Assembly: GCF_026127265.1 (NCBI RefSeq)
Contig: NZ_WWFG01000001.1
Span: forward strand, 2,395,501-2,459,500
Source: Nostoc sp. KVJ3
GTDB taxonomy: Bacteria; Cyanobacteriota; Cyanobacteriia; Cyanobacteriales; Nostocaceae
DNA length: 64,000 nt
Direction: 5' to 3'
The notes below the pieces were generated by a model. That model saw nothing but the letters and a program-made list of their open reading frames with translations, had not been told where the DNA came from and did not search any database. Positions 53,498 through 61,634 of the stretch are shown piece after piece (positions within the stretch are counted from its first letter, which is position 1; each line of letters starts with the position of its first letter). Position numbers and translations under genes: made by a program.

Positions 53498-54150
53498 TCC
53501 GAATACATGTTTTTGTAGAAGGACAGACGGAAGAAACTTTTGTCAAAGAAGTACTTTATGAGCATCTTCAGCGAAAAGATATATACCTCAACCCCATTCT
53601 TGTGCAAACTAGCTCAATAAGTAAGGGCGGTGTAGTGAGCTATGCAAAGATCAAGCCGCAATTGAATCGTAAATGCCTTGAGGATAGTTTGGCCTTCGTC
53701 ACTACGATGTTTGATTTATATCGATTGCCAAATGATTTTCCAGGAAGCAGTTCTCTGCCTAGTACGAATGACCCATTTCAGAAAGCTGAATATCTTGAGC
53801 AGCGAATGAGTGCAGACATTAAACACCAAAATTTTATCCCCAATTTACTGGTTCATGAGTTTGAGGGACTCCTGTACAGCAATCCACAAGCTTTTCTCGC
53901 ATGGTTTGACCAAAGCATAGTAGATAGTCTACAAGCAGAGCGTAACTTATTCCTTTCACCTGAACATATTAATGAAAGACCGACAACAGCCCCATCTAAA
54001 CGAATTATCAGATGTTGCCTTGGATATGAAAAGCCATTACATGGCTCTTTGATTGCAATGGATATTGGGTTAGATGCAATACGTCAGCAGTGCCAACATT
54101 TTAATCAATGGTTGACGCGTCTTGAAAATATAAGCGGTGGTAACGCTTGA
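53494..54150 (+). CDS. DUF4276 (TOPRIM-like) protein paired with the AAA ATPase
   Basis: Protein of 218 residues from the ATG at 53494, which overlaps the upstream stop (ATGA) and has GGAG about ten bases upstream. The N-terminal VFVEGQTEETFV carries the TOPRIM-like glutamate motif (Glu9, Glu13); FVTTMFDLYRLP gives a candidate metal Asp (Asp74), and VHEFEGLLYSNP is typical of DUF4276 (Glu124). I infer a metal-dependent nuclease subunit; catalytic activity has not been shown from sequence. The family is regularly found next to AAA ATPases. The two genes appear to be one operon and have nothing in common with susA or the peptidoglycan-binding gene around them. Confidence 0.8.
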   Translation: MIRIHVFVEGQTEETFVKEVLYEHLQRKDIYLNPILVQTSSISKGGVVSYAKIKPQLNRKCLEDSLAFVTTMFDLYRLPNDFPGSSSLPSTNDPFQKAEYLEQRMSADIKHQNFIPNLLVHEFEGLLYSNPQAFLAWFDQSIVDSLQAERNLFLSPEHINERPTTAPSKRIIRCCLGYEKPLHGSLIAMDIGLDAIRQQCQHFNQWLTRLENISGGNA

Positions 54151-54231
54151 AGAGAATATATTGTGACATCTATTTCCATTTCTAAAATATTCCATAAAAT
54201 GCTTAAAAGTTCATCCCCTTGTCACACTTAC

Positions 54232-54783
54232 TTAAATTGTCAACGCTCGCCAAGTACGTTGACCAACTATTCCATCCGTTCCTAAATTCTGCTGGTTTTG
54301 AAAAGCTTTAACAGCAGTCTCAGTCAGTGCGCCATAAATCCCATCCACTCTAACGGCATAACCGTTAGCTACTAAAAGCCGTTGCAAAACTCTGACAGCA
54401 ACACCAGAGTTACCAAAATAAAGAGTCGGCATAGGTTGACTACTCAACTTCTGGAAGCGTCCTTTAGCCTTTGTACGGTCTCGATCTCCAGACTGAGATT
54501 TTTTAGACTTTCCTAAGTTAGAAGCAGCTAGCAACTGATTCTTTTTGCTGATATTCTGAAGTATATGTTCTTTATTAAGTGCGATCGCTGAGGGAGAAGT
54601 CTGGAAAATCTCATCTGTATGCATAAATTCAGGTGGTGTAACTAGAGCAGCGATCTCTAACTCGCTCTGTTTTGACTGATTTACGTCATTTCCCATCTGA
54701 ACTATTTGCTGCTGTGGCAAATTGGCCCCAAATGCTTGTCTTATTGTTAACACGCCCGTCATCATCAGGCTAATTTCATTCAT
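54232..54783 (-). CDS. Peptidoglycan-binding (PG_binding_1) domain protein
   Basis: Protein of 183 residues. The C-terminal 65 residues form a PG_binding_1 domain (LYFGNSGVAVRVLQRLLVAN ... VDGIYGALTETAVKAFQNQQ ... DGIVGQRTWRAL), which holds proteins to peptidoglycan. The N-terminal 110 residues are disordered-looking and basic, with no clear signal peptide, though a short hydrophobic start (ISLMMTGVLTIRQAF) may be a weak anchor. The catalytic partner, if any, is not in the window. The ATG at 54783 is the first in frame. Downstream the gene converges on the AAA/TOPRIM operon; about 40 bases of the spacer repeat from 28000 recur just after its stop. Confidence 0.8.
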   Translation of the reverse strand: MNEISLMMTGVLTIRQAFGANLPQQQIVQMGNDVNQSKQSELEIAALVTPPEFMHTDEIFQTSPSAIALNKEHILQNISKKNQLLAASNLGKSKKSQSGDRDRTKAKGRFQKLSSQPMPTLYFGNSGVAVRVLQRLLVANGYAVRVDGIYGALTETAVKAFQNQQNLGTDGIVGQRTWRALTI

Positions 54784-55171
54784 TGTAGTTTATTTTACTT
54801 CAACCAATATTTCTTTTAACTAACAACATTGCTGCTGTCTGGGATAATGCATACTGACTAAAAAAATTTTAAAATATGGTGTTTAAATCAACGGTTTAGA
54901 CAATAACATACTATCCGATCGTCTGGGAATGCCATCAAACAAATTTGCCTTGTTAGCTTGGTTTCATGCTTGATATGCTGATGCGGTTTTTATCATATTT
55001 ATACTGCCAGCAAAAATACTGCTTAATTCACCGAGTTTGTTTTCTAGGCATTTTATGAATGCAAGATTTGACAAAAATGATAAGCTCTTGATTACCAACT
55101 ATTTGTCCTCCTTTAGAGGGGATTATCAACTTTTTATCAATCACTTTTATCTTGCGAGATACATACCGATC

Positions 55172-55304
55172 CAATACTGTTCGGTTAAGGCAAGAGACGC
55201 GATGAACGCCGTCTCTACAATAATCATTTTTTCGTCTTGATGGCGATTTATCGCATCTTTACGCTCTAAAATTTCCATCAAAAAACCTTAACCGAACCGT
55301 ATTG
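55172..55304. repeat. MITE-like element with 10-bp target duplication, CAATACNGTTYGGTTAAG family, copy 2
   Basis: Lies in the gene-free spacer 54784-55572. Ends CAATACTGTTCGGTTAAGG and CCTTAACCGAACCGTATTG match at 18 of 19 positions. The flanks carry CATACCGATC at 55162-55171 and again at 55305-55314, a perfect 10-bp direct repeat, as expected of a target-site duplication. Confidence 0.85.
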
Positions 55305-55572
55305 CATACCGATCGTCACAGCATTATTTGCTTTGTAAATAAAACCGCACAACGTTGTTGTACGGACTTGAATTTGAACTAGAATTGAGACTACTCTATG
55401 GCAAAATTACATAGGGGTATTGAAAATAATGTGTGTATAATTATCTTGCCTAACCTGTGTAAATTTTTATAACATTTTTCCATGTTAAGCAAGAATGCAC
55501 CTTAATAAAAAGTGCGTAGATGTAGCCTGTTGGAGACATCACTTAGTACACTTGTGGATACTGGATAATTTT

Positions 55573-56289
55573 TTACCTTTTTTCATCTCGCCATAAAGCA
55601 ATACCGCCTAATAAACCAGTGATATTAGGAATAAGTTTGACATTTAACGGTAGCTGCAAATTCACTCTCACAGCTTCACCACCGCCAATGTAAAGGCAAT
55701 CATAATTGAACAGATGTTGTAAGGATACGATCGCCTTTTCTAAACGCCTGTTCCATCTTTTATCACCAATTTTTTCTAACTCTGCACGCCGCAACTGCTG
55801 CTCAAAAGTCTCTCCTTTGCGAAATGGATGATGCCCCATTTCCATATTCGGCACTAGCTTACCGTCCACAAATAAAGCCGAACCAAACCCTGTACCCAGA
55901 GTAATCACTAACTCTACACCTTTACCTGCGATCGCTCCCAAACCCTGCATATCTGCATCATTAATCACCCGTACTGGTTTATTTAAGTGTTTTGATAATG
56001 CTGTTTCTAAATCAAATCCAATCCAATCTGGATGTAAGTTTACTGCCGTTTCAGTGACTCCACACCGCACCACACCGGGAAAACCAACCGAAACACGATG
56101 AAATTCACCTTGAGCCGCAGCCAACACAACAATTGCATTAATTACAACCTCCGGTGTAGCAGGTTGGGGTGTATCTAAACGCGCTCTTTCCGTTACAGGA
56201 GTCCCCGTAATATCCAAAACCATAGCCTTAACGCCACTACCACCAATATCAACTGATAGGGTACGAATCGATCCATTTTCTTCAACCAT
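55573..56289 (-). CDS. ppgK: Polyphosphate glucokinase-like ROK family kinase
   Basis: Cytosolic sugar kinase of 238 residues. LSVDIGGSGVKAMVLDITG is the phosphate-binding start, INDADMQGLG holds the catalytic Asp, and ELVITLGTGFGSALFVDGK is the second phosphate motif; the fold is that of actin-like ROK kinases. The LGTGFGSA text without the ROK zinc cluster is typical of polyphosphate-dependent glucokinases, which phosphorylate glucose with polyphosphate or ATP. The product would feed glucose released by sucrose or glycogen breakdown into metabolism. The ATG at 56289 opens the frame; upstream is a purine-rich repeat tract. An ATP-only glucokinase is a possible alternative. Confidence 0.87.
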   Translation of the reverse strand: MVEENGSIRTLSVDIGGSGVKAMVLDITGTPVTERARLDTPQPATPEVVINAIVVLAAAQGEFHRVSVGFPGVVRCGVTETAVNLHPDWIGFDLETALSKHLNKPVRVINDADMQGLGAIAGKGVELVITLGTGFGSALFVDGKLVPNMEMGHHPFRKGETFEQQLRRAELEKIGDKRWNRRLEKAIVSLQHLFNYDCLYIGGGEAVRVNLQLPLNVKLIPNITGLLGGIALWRDEKR

Positions 56290-56604
56290 TGGGTTACATC
56301 CTTGTTAATACTTGTTCTTTCGATATTATGCTCTGCTGCATCTGATAATATCTTGATGTTTGGAGAGTCTTTAGATTGAGGGAGTGGGGAGTGGGGAATG
56401 GGGGGATGAGGAGACAAAGGAGACAAGGGAGATGAGGGAGAAATAATTAATACCCAATGCCCAAAGTTAAAAAACCAAAACATTAGACGCGCGACAACAT
56501 TTAGATTTGCTAATGTAGAGGTAATGGAAATAGTACTGGCGTAGCTACTTAAAATCTATCGGGCAGCAAATTTCTATCAAAAGTAATATATAAGAGAATG
56601 AATT
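56290..56604. other. Intergenic purine-rich tract
   Basis: Contains a low-complexity run of GGGGAGTGGGGA- and GGAGACAAGGGAGA-type text (about 56380-56432). The same kind of text occurs at 26833-26905 and 45121. No gene supported; an open frame on the minus strand is incidental. Confidence 0.4.
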
Positions 56605-57108
56605 ATGACAGCGTTTGACCCTCAAAGCATCCGCTCTTATAGCCAAGAAGATGTTCAACAAATTCTGCACTTAGCGATCGCTCGTCAAGCTGATGACAAA
56701 GACACAGAATTTTCTTATGAGCAGATATTAGAAATTGCTGCTGAGTTAGAAATCTCACCTGATTCTTTAAAATTAGCCGAACGCGATTGGTTACTACAAC
56801 AGGGACAAGTTCAACAACGAAAGGCTTTTGATGCCTACAGAATCAGAAGATTTCAAAAGCGTCTAGGCAATTATGCAATTTTGAATGGCTTTTTTATACT
56901 GATTGATTTGATCGCTGGCGGTGGAATTTCTTGGTCGCTGTACATTTTGCTATTCTGCGGATTGCCTATAGGGTTGGATGTCTGGAATACTTTTCGAGTC
57001 AAAGGCGAAGAGTATGAAATGGCATTTCAAAAGTGGAGTCGGAAGCATGAGATAAAGAAAACTATCAGCACAGTTTTGAATAAATGGTTTAAGGCATTAC
57101 AGGCTTAG
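56605..57108 (+). CDS. 2TM domain protein
   Basis: Protein of 167 residues. The N-terminal half is soluble and helical (SYSQEDVQQILHLAIARQAD and DKDTEFSYEQILEIAAELEI), like an SHOCT/short regulatory helix module. Two transmembrane helices follow at about 92-110 and 114-130, separated by a tight turn (GGGISWSLYILLFCGLPIG), as in the 2TM (PF13239) family. Then a charged tail. Such proteins are common next to or fused to histidine kinases, but none is adjacent here. Function unknown. The ATG at 56605 is preceded by AGAGAATGA. Confidence 0.75.
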   Translation: MTAFDPQSIRSYSQEDVQQILHLAIARQADDKDTEFSYEQILEIAAELEISPDSLKLAERDWLLQQGQVQQRKAFDAYRIRRFQKRLGNYAILNGFFILIDLIAGGGISWSLYILLFCGLPIGLDVWNTFRVKGEEYEMAFQKWSRKHEIKKTISTVLNKWFKALQA

Positions 57109-57375
57109 TCTATTTGCTTGTGTCAACGTTATTTATCCTTTGGAACTGAGCTACCAAAGGATAATTCACTAAGGATGTCTGCGGTTAATAGGCAAAGAAG
57201 CTCTCTTTCCAATTAGCTTGCTGAGATTTATTCTGCATTGGCGGGACTAACGGACATGATAATGAGGGTTTAGTTAAGCTCCAAATCATTTGGAGGCAGT
57301 CTCTACATACTTAACCAATTTTCCGTATAATACACGGGAACCTCTACAAAAACCGCGATCGCACTAATTACCTGC

Positions 57376-57981
57376 ATGAAAAATCTAGCTCAAATATCGC
57401 TCGCAACCCTTGCCACAATATCTGGATTAGTTTTCGGGACAATGGAATCTGCCTCTGCTTTAAGTTGGAACTGGAATTATTCTGGTACTGGTATAGCAGC
57501 AAGCGGTACTTTTACCACTAATGACACTCCTAACGATTTAGGTTTTTACCTGATTTCAGGAATTACTGGTACGCGAAATGGTGAAACAATTACCGGTCTG
57601 CAACCTAGCGGTACTGCAATACCAGGAAATGAACCTTTTAATGTTGACAATTTAATTAGTCTTAATACTCAGCAGTTAAGAGATGAAGGTTTTGGGTATT
57701 CCACTTCAGGAGGAAGTTATGCTAGTCCGTTTTTCGCTAGTTTTTTGCCGACACCAGCTTATTTAGAGGTTTTTTCTGCGCCGCCAATAATACCAGGTTT
57801 TGAAAATTTGGGATTGGAAGATAGTGAGTTACCCATTAATTTTTCTGCAACCATAATCACTGTCCCTGAACCCACCTCTATCTTGAGCTTATTCGTCCTT
57901 GGTACTCTCGGCGCTAGTTCAGCCCTGAAACGTCAGAAGTTATCTAAATTCACTTACAAGAAGCTCGAAAAAGCTTCCTAA
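57376..57981 (+). CDS. PEP-CTERM exported protein
   Basis: Protein of 201 residues with a signal peptide (MKNLAQISLATLATISGLVF, cleaved near ASA) and a C-terminal PEP-CTERM anchor (VPEPTSILSLFVLGTLGASS then basic residues RQK). Exosortase recognises that C-terminus and cleaves it, releasing the protein to the extracellular matrix. The mature part is beta-rich with repeated Gly/Thr/Asn text (GIAASGTFTTNDTPNDLGFY, SGITGTRNGETITGLQPSGT). No exosortase gene is in the window. The ATG at 57376 sits after GCGATCGC and a poor ribosome site. Ligand and role unknown. Confidence 0.9.
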   Translation: MKNLAQISLATLATISGLVFGTMESASALSWNWNYSGTGIAASGTFTTNDTPNDLGFYLISGITGTRNGETITGLQPSGTAIPGNEPFNVDNLISLNTQQLRDEGFGYSTSGGSYASPFFASFLPTPAYLEVFSAPPIIPGFENLGLEDSELPINFSATIITVPEPTSILSLFVLGTLGASSALKRQKLSKFTYKKLEKAS

Positions 57982-58215
57982 AATCATGCATAACTCCTCA
58001 CATTCTTTGATATTGTTAAAATTCTTTCTTTGAGTCCAGGTTTTAACTTGTCAAAGCGAATCTTGTGGGGTAGGCAGCGTTCGACTGACTTGTACTGAGC
58101 GATGTCGTTGGCGCAGCCTCTCGTAGAGAATTAGCGCTCACGTTAGAGGATGTTTGAAAAGTATTTCGCTGTGATTTTAATTACATTCTTACCCCCCTTA
58201 ATCCCCCTTATAAAG

Positions 58216-58379
58216 GCTACGGTGTACACACATCTCTGTACAAAACCAAAATCGTTGAAGATCCCCCTAAATCCCCCTTATAAAGGGGACTTTGATTCTA
58301 GTCCCCCCTTTTTTAAGGGGGGTTAGGGGGGATCTAAAGCTGTGGGGCAACTCTAAAAGACTTGTGTGTACACCGTAGC
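58216..58379. repeat. Inner MITE with 8-bp target duplication
   Basis: Ends GCTACGGTGTACACA and TGTGTACACCGTAGC are perfect complements. Flanked by TTATAAAG at 58208-58215 and again at 58380-58387, an 8-bp target-site duplication within the host element. Confidence 0.9.
58259..58335. repeat. AGATCCCCCTAAATCCCCC palindrome core
   Basis: 77-bp near-palindrome, innermost of the nest; the same core appears at 8735, 27814, 28083 and 34139. It can form a long stable hairpin. The rest of the spacer 58541-58919 shows no gene. Confidence 0.8.
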
Positions 58380-58919
58380 TTATAAAGGGGGGAAACAATA
58401 AAATCCGGTTCCCTCACGCCACATGCTTCAAGTCGGGCATTGCCCGCCCAACGCAGTGGCTCCCCAATATATCGGGGAGGGTTAGAGTGGGGTAAAAAAA
58501 TATTTGATACCGAGAAGAGGACTTTTCAAACATCCTCTTAGACTGTTAACTTTAATAGTTTTTAGGTTTTTTTGGCTCATGCTATTTTTGTGTCATTGCT
58601 TCGCTCCGCTCGCAATGACATATATTTTGTATGACTCTACTAGCAAAAAAGAATGAGCGCGAGGTTTTCCAAATTCTGTAAAAAAGAAATTATTTTACTC
58701 TCTGCATAAAATTGAAGAAAGTTTTTAATTCATAACTCTACTACGGCTAATTTAACAACGCTAAGAAATGTGGATTAAATAAAATGCAAAAATAGGGGGT
58801 GTTAGCAAAGCGTAACGCACCATTCCAAGTTAAATAATAATTGCACATTATTAAATTTGCATTCCTAATCATTAAATTAAAAAATTAATAAATACCAATC
58901 CTAGTATTGTTTAGCAGTG

Positions 58920-60062
58920 CTAGGATTTTCTCTTAGGAATTGAGCCTTCAATTCCCTCAACATACCAATCCATTGCCAATTGTCCTCGATTGTCCAACAC
59001 TTTACCCTTGGGCACTCGCACTACTCCTTTTTGATCTTTCACCGGGCCGTCAAAAGGATGTGCAGTACCCTGAATAAACTCATCGCGCTTCGCATTTACC
59101 AGTTCTTCAACATCCGCCGGAATTGCTGGATTCATCGGTGAAATATCCACCATTCCTTCACCAATGCCATCCCAAACGTTTTGAGATTTCCAAGTATTAC
59201 TCATTACAGCCAAGGCTTTATCTGTATAGAATTTGCCCCATTTGTTAATAGCTGATGTTAGGTGAGCTTTTTGACCAAACTTACTCATATCAGTGTTGTA
59301 GCCAAAAGCATAAATGCCTTTTTCTTCAGCTAATTGAACAACAGCACTAGAATCAGTATGTTGCGTCAGTACATCTGCACCTAAATTTGCCAAAGCTTGA
59401 GCCGCTTCTCTTTCTTTAGCAGGGTTGTACCAACTTTGTACCCAAAGTACCTTAACTTTTGCTTGGGGATTTGTTATCTGTACTCCTTGAGTAAATGCAT
59501 TGATTCCACGAATTACTTCTGGAATTGGGTATGTACCAATAAAACCAACTACATTTGATTTTGTCATCTTGCCAGCAATCATACCGGTTAAGTATCGCGG
59601 TTCTTCAAAGCGTCCTAAATAAGTGCCAACATTAGCAGCACGTTTGTATCCTGCACAATGTTCAAAGATTACATCACCAAAGTCCTTGGCAACTTTAATT
59701 GTTGGGTTCATGTACCCAAAAGAAGTTGTAAAAATCAACTTGTTACCATCTAATGCTAGTTGGCGAATCACCCTTTCAGCATCAGCACCTTCGTTGACAT
59801 TTTCAACAAAGGTAGTTTTTACCTTATCATTAAGATTTGCTTCCATGTCTCTGCGACCTAAATCATGGGCATAAGTCCAGCCAAAATCACCCACAGGGCC
59901 CATATAAACAAATCCCACCTTCAGAGGTTCATTTACCGCCACAGGCGATGCTGAGGGAGACTCCTCACCCTGCGATTTGGAATTTTTGCCTTGAACACAA
60001 CTTGTTAAAGCAAAGCTAGATCCTGCTAAAGTGACATACTTTAGAAAATTCCGACGATCCAT
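58920..60062 (-). CDS. BMP-family ABC transporter substrate-binding lipoprotein
   Basis: Periplasmic binding protein of 380 residues. The signal MDRRNFLKYVTLAGSSFALT combines a twin-arginine (RRNFLK) with a lipobox ending in Cys (LTSC), so it is probably exported by Tat and then lipidated. The BMP/Med/PnrA signatures are present: VGFVYMGPVGDFGWTYAHDL, GNKLIFTTSFGYMNPTIKVA and NVVGFIGTYPIPEVIRG, with GADVLTQHTDSSAVVQLAEE. Family members bind purine nucleosides or related solutes for an ABC importer. The permease and ATPase genes are not in the window. The ATG at 60062 opens the frame. Confidence 0.92.
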   Translation of the reverse strand: MDRRNFLKYVTLAGSSFALTSCVQGKNSKSQGEESPSASPVAVNEPLKVGFVYMGPVGDFGWTYAHDLGRRDMEANLNDKVKTTFVENVNEGADAERVIRQLALDGNKLIFTTSFGYMNPTIKVAKDFGDVIFEHCAGYKRAANVGTYLGRFEEPRYLTGMIAGKMTKSNVVGFIGTYPIPEVIRGINAFTQGVQITNPQAKVKVLWVQSWYNPAKEREAAQALANLGADVLTQHTDSSAVVQLAEEKGIYAFGYNTDMSKFGQKAHLTSAINKWGKFYTDKALAVMSNTWKSQNVWDGIGEGMVDISPMNPAIPADVEELVNAKRDEFIQGTAHPFDGPVKDQKGVVRVPKGKVLDNRGQLAMDWYVEGIEGSIPKRKS

Positions 60063-60124
60063 ATTTTATTGATAGGGTTTAGTTGCTGAAAATTTTTCTG
60101 ATTTTTAGTAACGACAGACACACT

Positions 60125-60217
60125 CAGGACTTAGGCAAAAAATTCTAAGGTAGCGGTAATTCATGAATTACCGCTACGACAAATCAGGTTTTTGAGACAA
60201 TTTTGCGTAAGTCCTAA
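60125..60217. repeat. MITE-like element, AGGACTTACGCAAA family, copy 3
   Basis: Ends AGGACTTAGGCAAAA and TTTTGCGTAAGTCCTAA; the middle is GGTAATTCATGAATTACC, a variant of the core at 16213 and 17086. In the spacer 60063-60487. Confidence 0.7.
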
Positions 60218-60274
60218 CACTATTGACTTAATTTTAGCTCTTGTTTTTTGCCGCTAACTTTCTTTGTTGAGGGA

Positions 60275-60308
60275 ATTCCTTTTGAGTGCGATCGCACTCA
60301 AAAGGAAT
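60275..60308. repeat. Perfect 34-bp palindrome centred on HIP1
   Basis: ATTCCTTTTGAGTGCGA and its exact complement meet in GCGATCGC. About 180 bases upstream of the phytochelatin-synthase-like gene. Could be a hairpin repeat or a site for a dimeric regulator; I cannot decide. Confidence 0.75.
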
Positions 60309-60487
60309 GATTGATATTCGGTCGTACAGCCAGTAATTTCTCAAACCTTTGGTGTAAGTGTTTAAAATTTACGCAAATTTCCTTTTAAACACTCTCTGTA
60401 GAAGTGTATACCTATACGCGGTAGTATAAATCTTGTTTGTCCATCAGTCCTGAGTTAATCGATATATGTATCTAAGGAGGCAGAAAA

Positions 60488-61144
60488 ATGGATCTTGATA
60501 ATCTATCTCAAATCTCGAAACGAGACTTGGAAATCATTCAACTACATCAGTTTCAACAACCTATCTTCTGTTGCAATGTCACTGCAATTGCCTATGCTTT
60601 TACCGCCTTGGGATATTTGACGACTGTTGATGAGATTTTTTATGCAACCCAACTGCCGATCGCATCGGTTTTAGATGATGGCATGACATTAGCAGAAACC
60701 TACGACACCTGTCGAACTTACATTGAAGTCAAAAAATTACCTCTATCCATTCGGGTAGAGCATTTTGATAAACCGAGTATGACCCTGGAAGCATTCATCC
60801 GAGAAGTTGAGGCCGCCGTTTGTGATGAAACTGATGTCCACATTCTTAACTTCAATACCCGTATTGCCCATGAAAATCCAAGTTTAGAAGGTGGTCACTT
60901 CTCCTTATTGGCAGACTATGACCCGGACACTCAAGAAATCACCATTGCCGATACAAACCCCAAACGGTATACTCGATTTTGGAAATGCCCAATTCAGCGT
61001 ATATATGCTGCTTGCGTGGATAAGGATTCTTCATCGAATCGTTCTCGTGGCATGATCGTGCTTCGCAGAAAGGAGAAAACAGGTAACGGAGTGGTTCATC
61101 CAGCAGAAATCGCCTTGAACGCTCTCCATTCTGACAATGATTGA
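60488..61144 (+). CDS. Phytochelatin-synthase-like (C83) cysteine peptidase
   Basis: Protein of 218 residues with the layout of the phytochelatin synthase family. QPIFCCNVTAIAYAFTALG holds the candidate nucleophile (Cys28 or Cys29), EGGHFSLLADYDP holds His137 and ITIADTNPKRY holds Asp155. The 18-residue His-Asp spacing equals that of plant phytochelatin synthase (His162, Asp180, from memory), and the Cys-His distance is close. Known cyanobacterial homologues cleave glycine from glutathione with little or no polymerising activity. Sequence here is divergent, so the substrate may be another gamma-glutamyl or small peptide. AAGGAGG just before the ATG predicts strong translation. It stands alone. 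Confidence 0.8.
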   Translation: MDLDNLSQISKRDLEIIQLHQFQQPIFCCNVTAIAYAFTALGYLTTVDEIFYATQLPIASVLDDGMTLAETYDTCRTYIEVKKLPLSIRVEHFDKPSMTLEAFIREVEAAVCDETDVHILNFNTRIAHENPSLEGGHFSLLADYDPDTQEITIADTNPKRYTRFWKCPIQRIYAACVDKDSSSNRSRGMIVLRRKEKTGNGVVHPAEIALNALHSDND

Positions 61145-61216
61145 GTTTTGAGTTGATGCAAGTTGGCAATGTAGCAGCGTGAGCTTATTCATTATTAAAG
61201 ATGACACAGAGGTGAA

Positions 61217-61474
61217 ATGAGCAGTGATTCCGAAAGTTACGCGCAAGGACTTGATGAACTGATATTGCAAGAATTATCGGTATTATCTCAGCGTGATTCC
61301 GAAAGTTACGCGCAAGGACTTGATGAACTGCTTTCAAGACTGCGTGGCTTGCCGCCACAGGTATGGCTAGGGATAAAACTGTACCAACTTAAAAATGCTT
61401 TTTCAGTGAGACTTTCAGCCAAACGCGTAAGTTTTGGAATCACTGCTCCTGAACCCCCGCACATAATTGTTTAG
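61217..61474 (+). CDS. Possible small protein with an internal duplication
   Basis: Open frame of 85 residues with AGAGGTGAA directly before the ATG. It contains two exact 38-bp copies (61224-61261 and 61293-61330) giving DSESYAQGLDEL twice, then a basic, amphipathic C-terminus (AKRVSFGITAPEPPH). I recognise no family. It lies 72 bases after the C83 gene in the same direction, so co-transcription is possible. The repeat may be an artefact of slippage in non-coding DNA; coding status is uncertain. Confidence 0.35.
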   Translation: MSSDSESYAQGLDELILQELSVLSQRDSESYAQGLDELLSRLRGLPPQVWLGIKLYQLKNAFSVRLSAKRVSFGITAPEPPHIIV

Positions 61475-61634
61475 TAACTTTAGTGCTGAGAGTGTCAACC
61501 CCTTTGAGGAATTAAAAATTAAAAATTAAAAATTAAAAATTACAATCCCCATAAATACATTTAGGCGATTCACTGAGCTTGCCGAAGTGGGCTTGTATCC
61601 TTTGCGTATTCGGTCAATAATCTGGAGGTTTTTA

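Larger units (their letters stand above)
58143..58540. repeat. Outer MITE-like element, TTAGAGGATGTTT family
   Basis: Lies in the gene-free spacer 57982-58919. Ends TTAGAGGATGTTTGAAAAGT and ACTTTTCAAACATCCTCTTA (19 of 20 match). Contains a second element at 58216-58379, and inside that a palindrome at 58259-58335. Confidence 0.85.

Noticed and set aside
55037..55240. 67-residue open frame near 55.1 kb
   Set aside because: Ends inside the MITE at 55172 and has no ribosome site.
56193..56483. Minus-strand frame upstream of the glucokinase gene
   Set aside because: Made of the low-complexity purine-rich tract; no family similarity.
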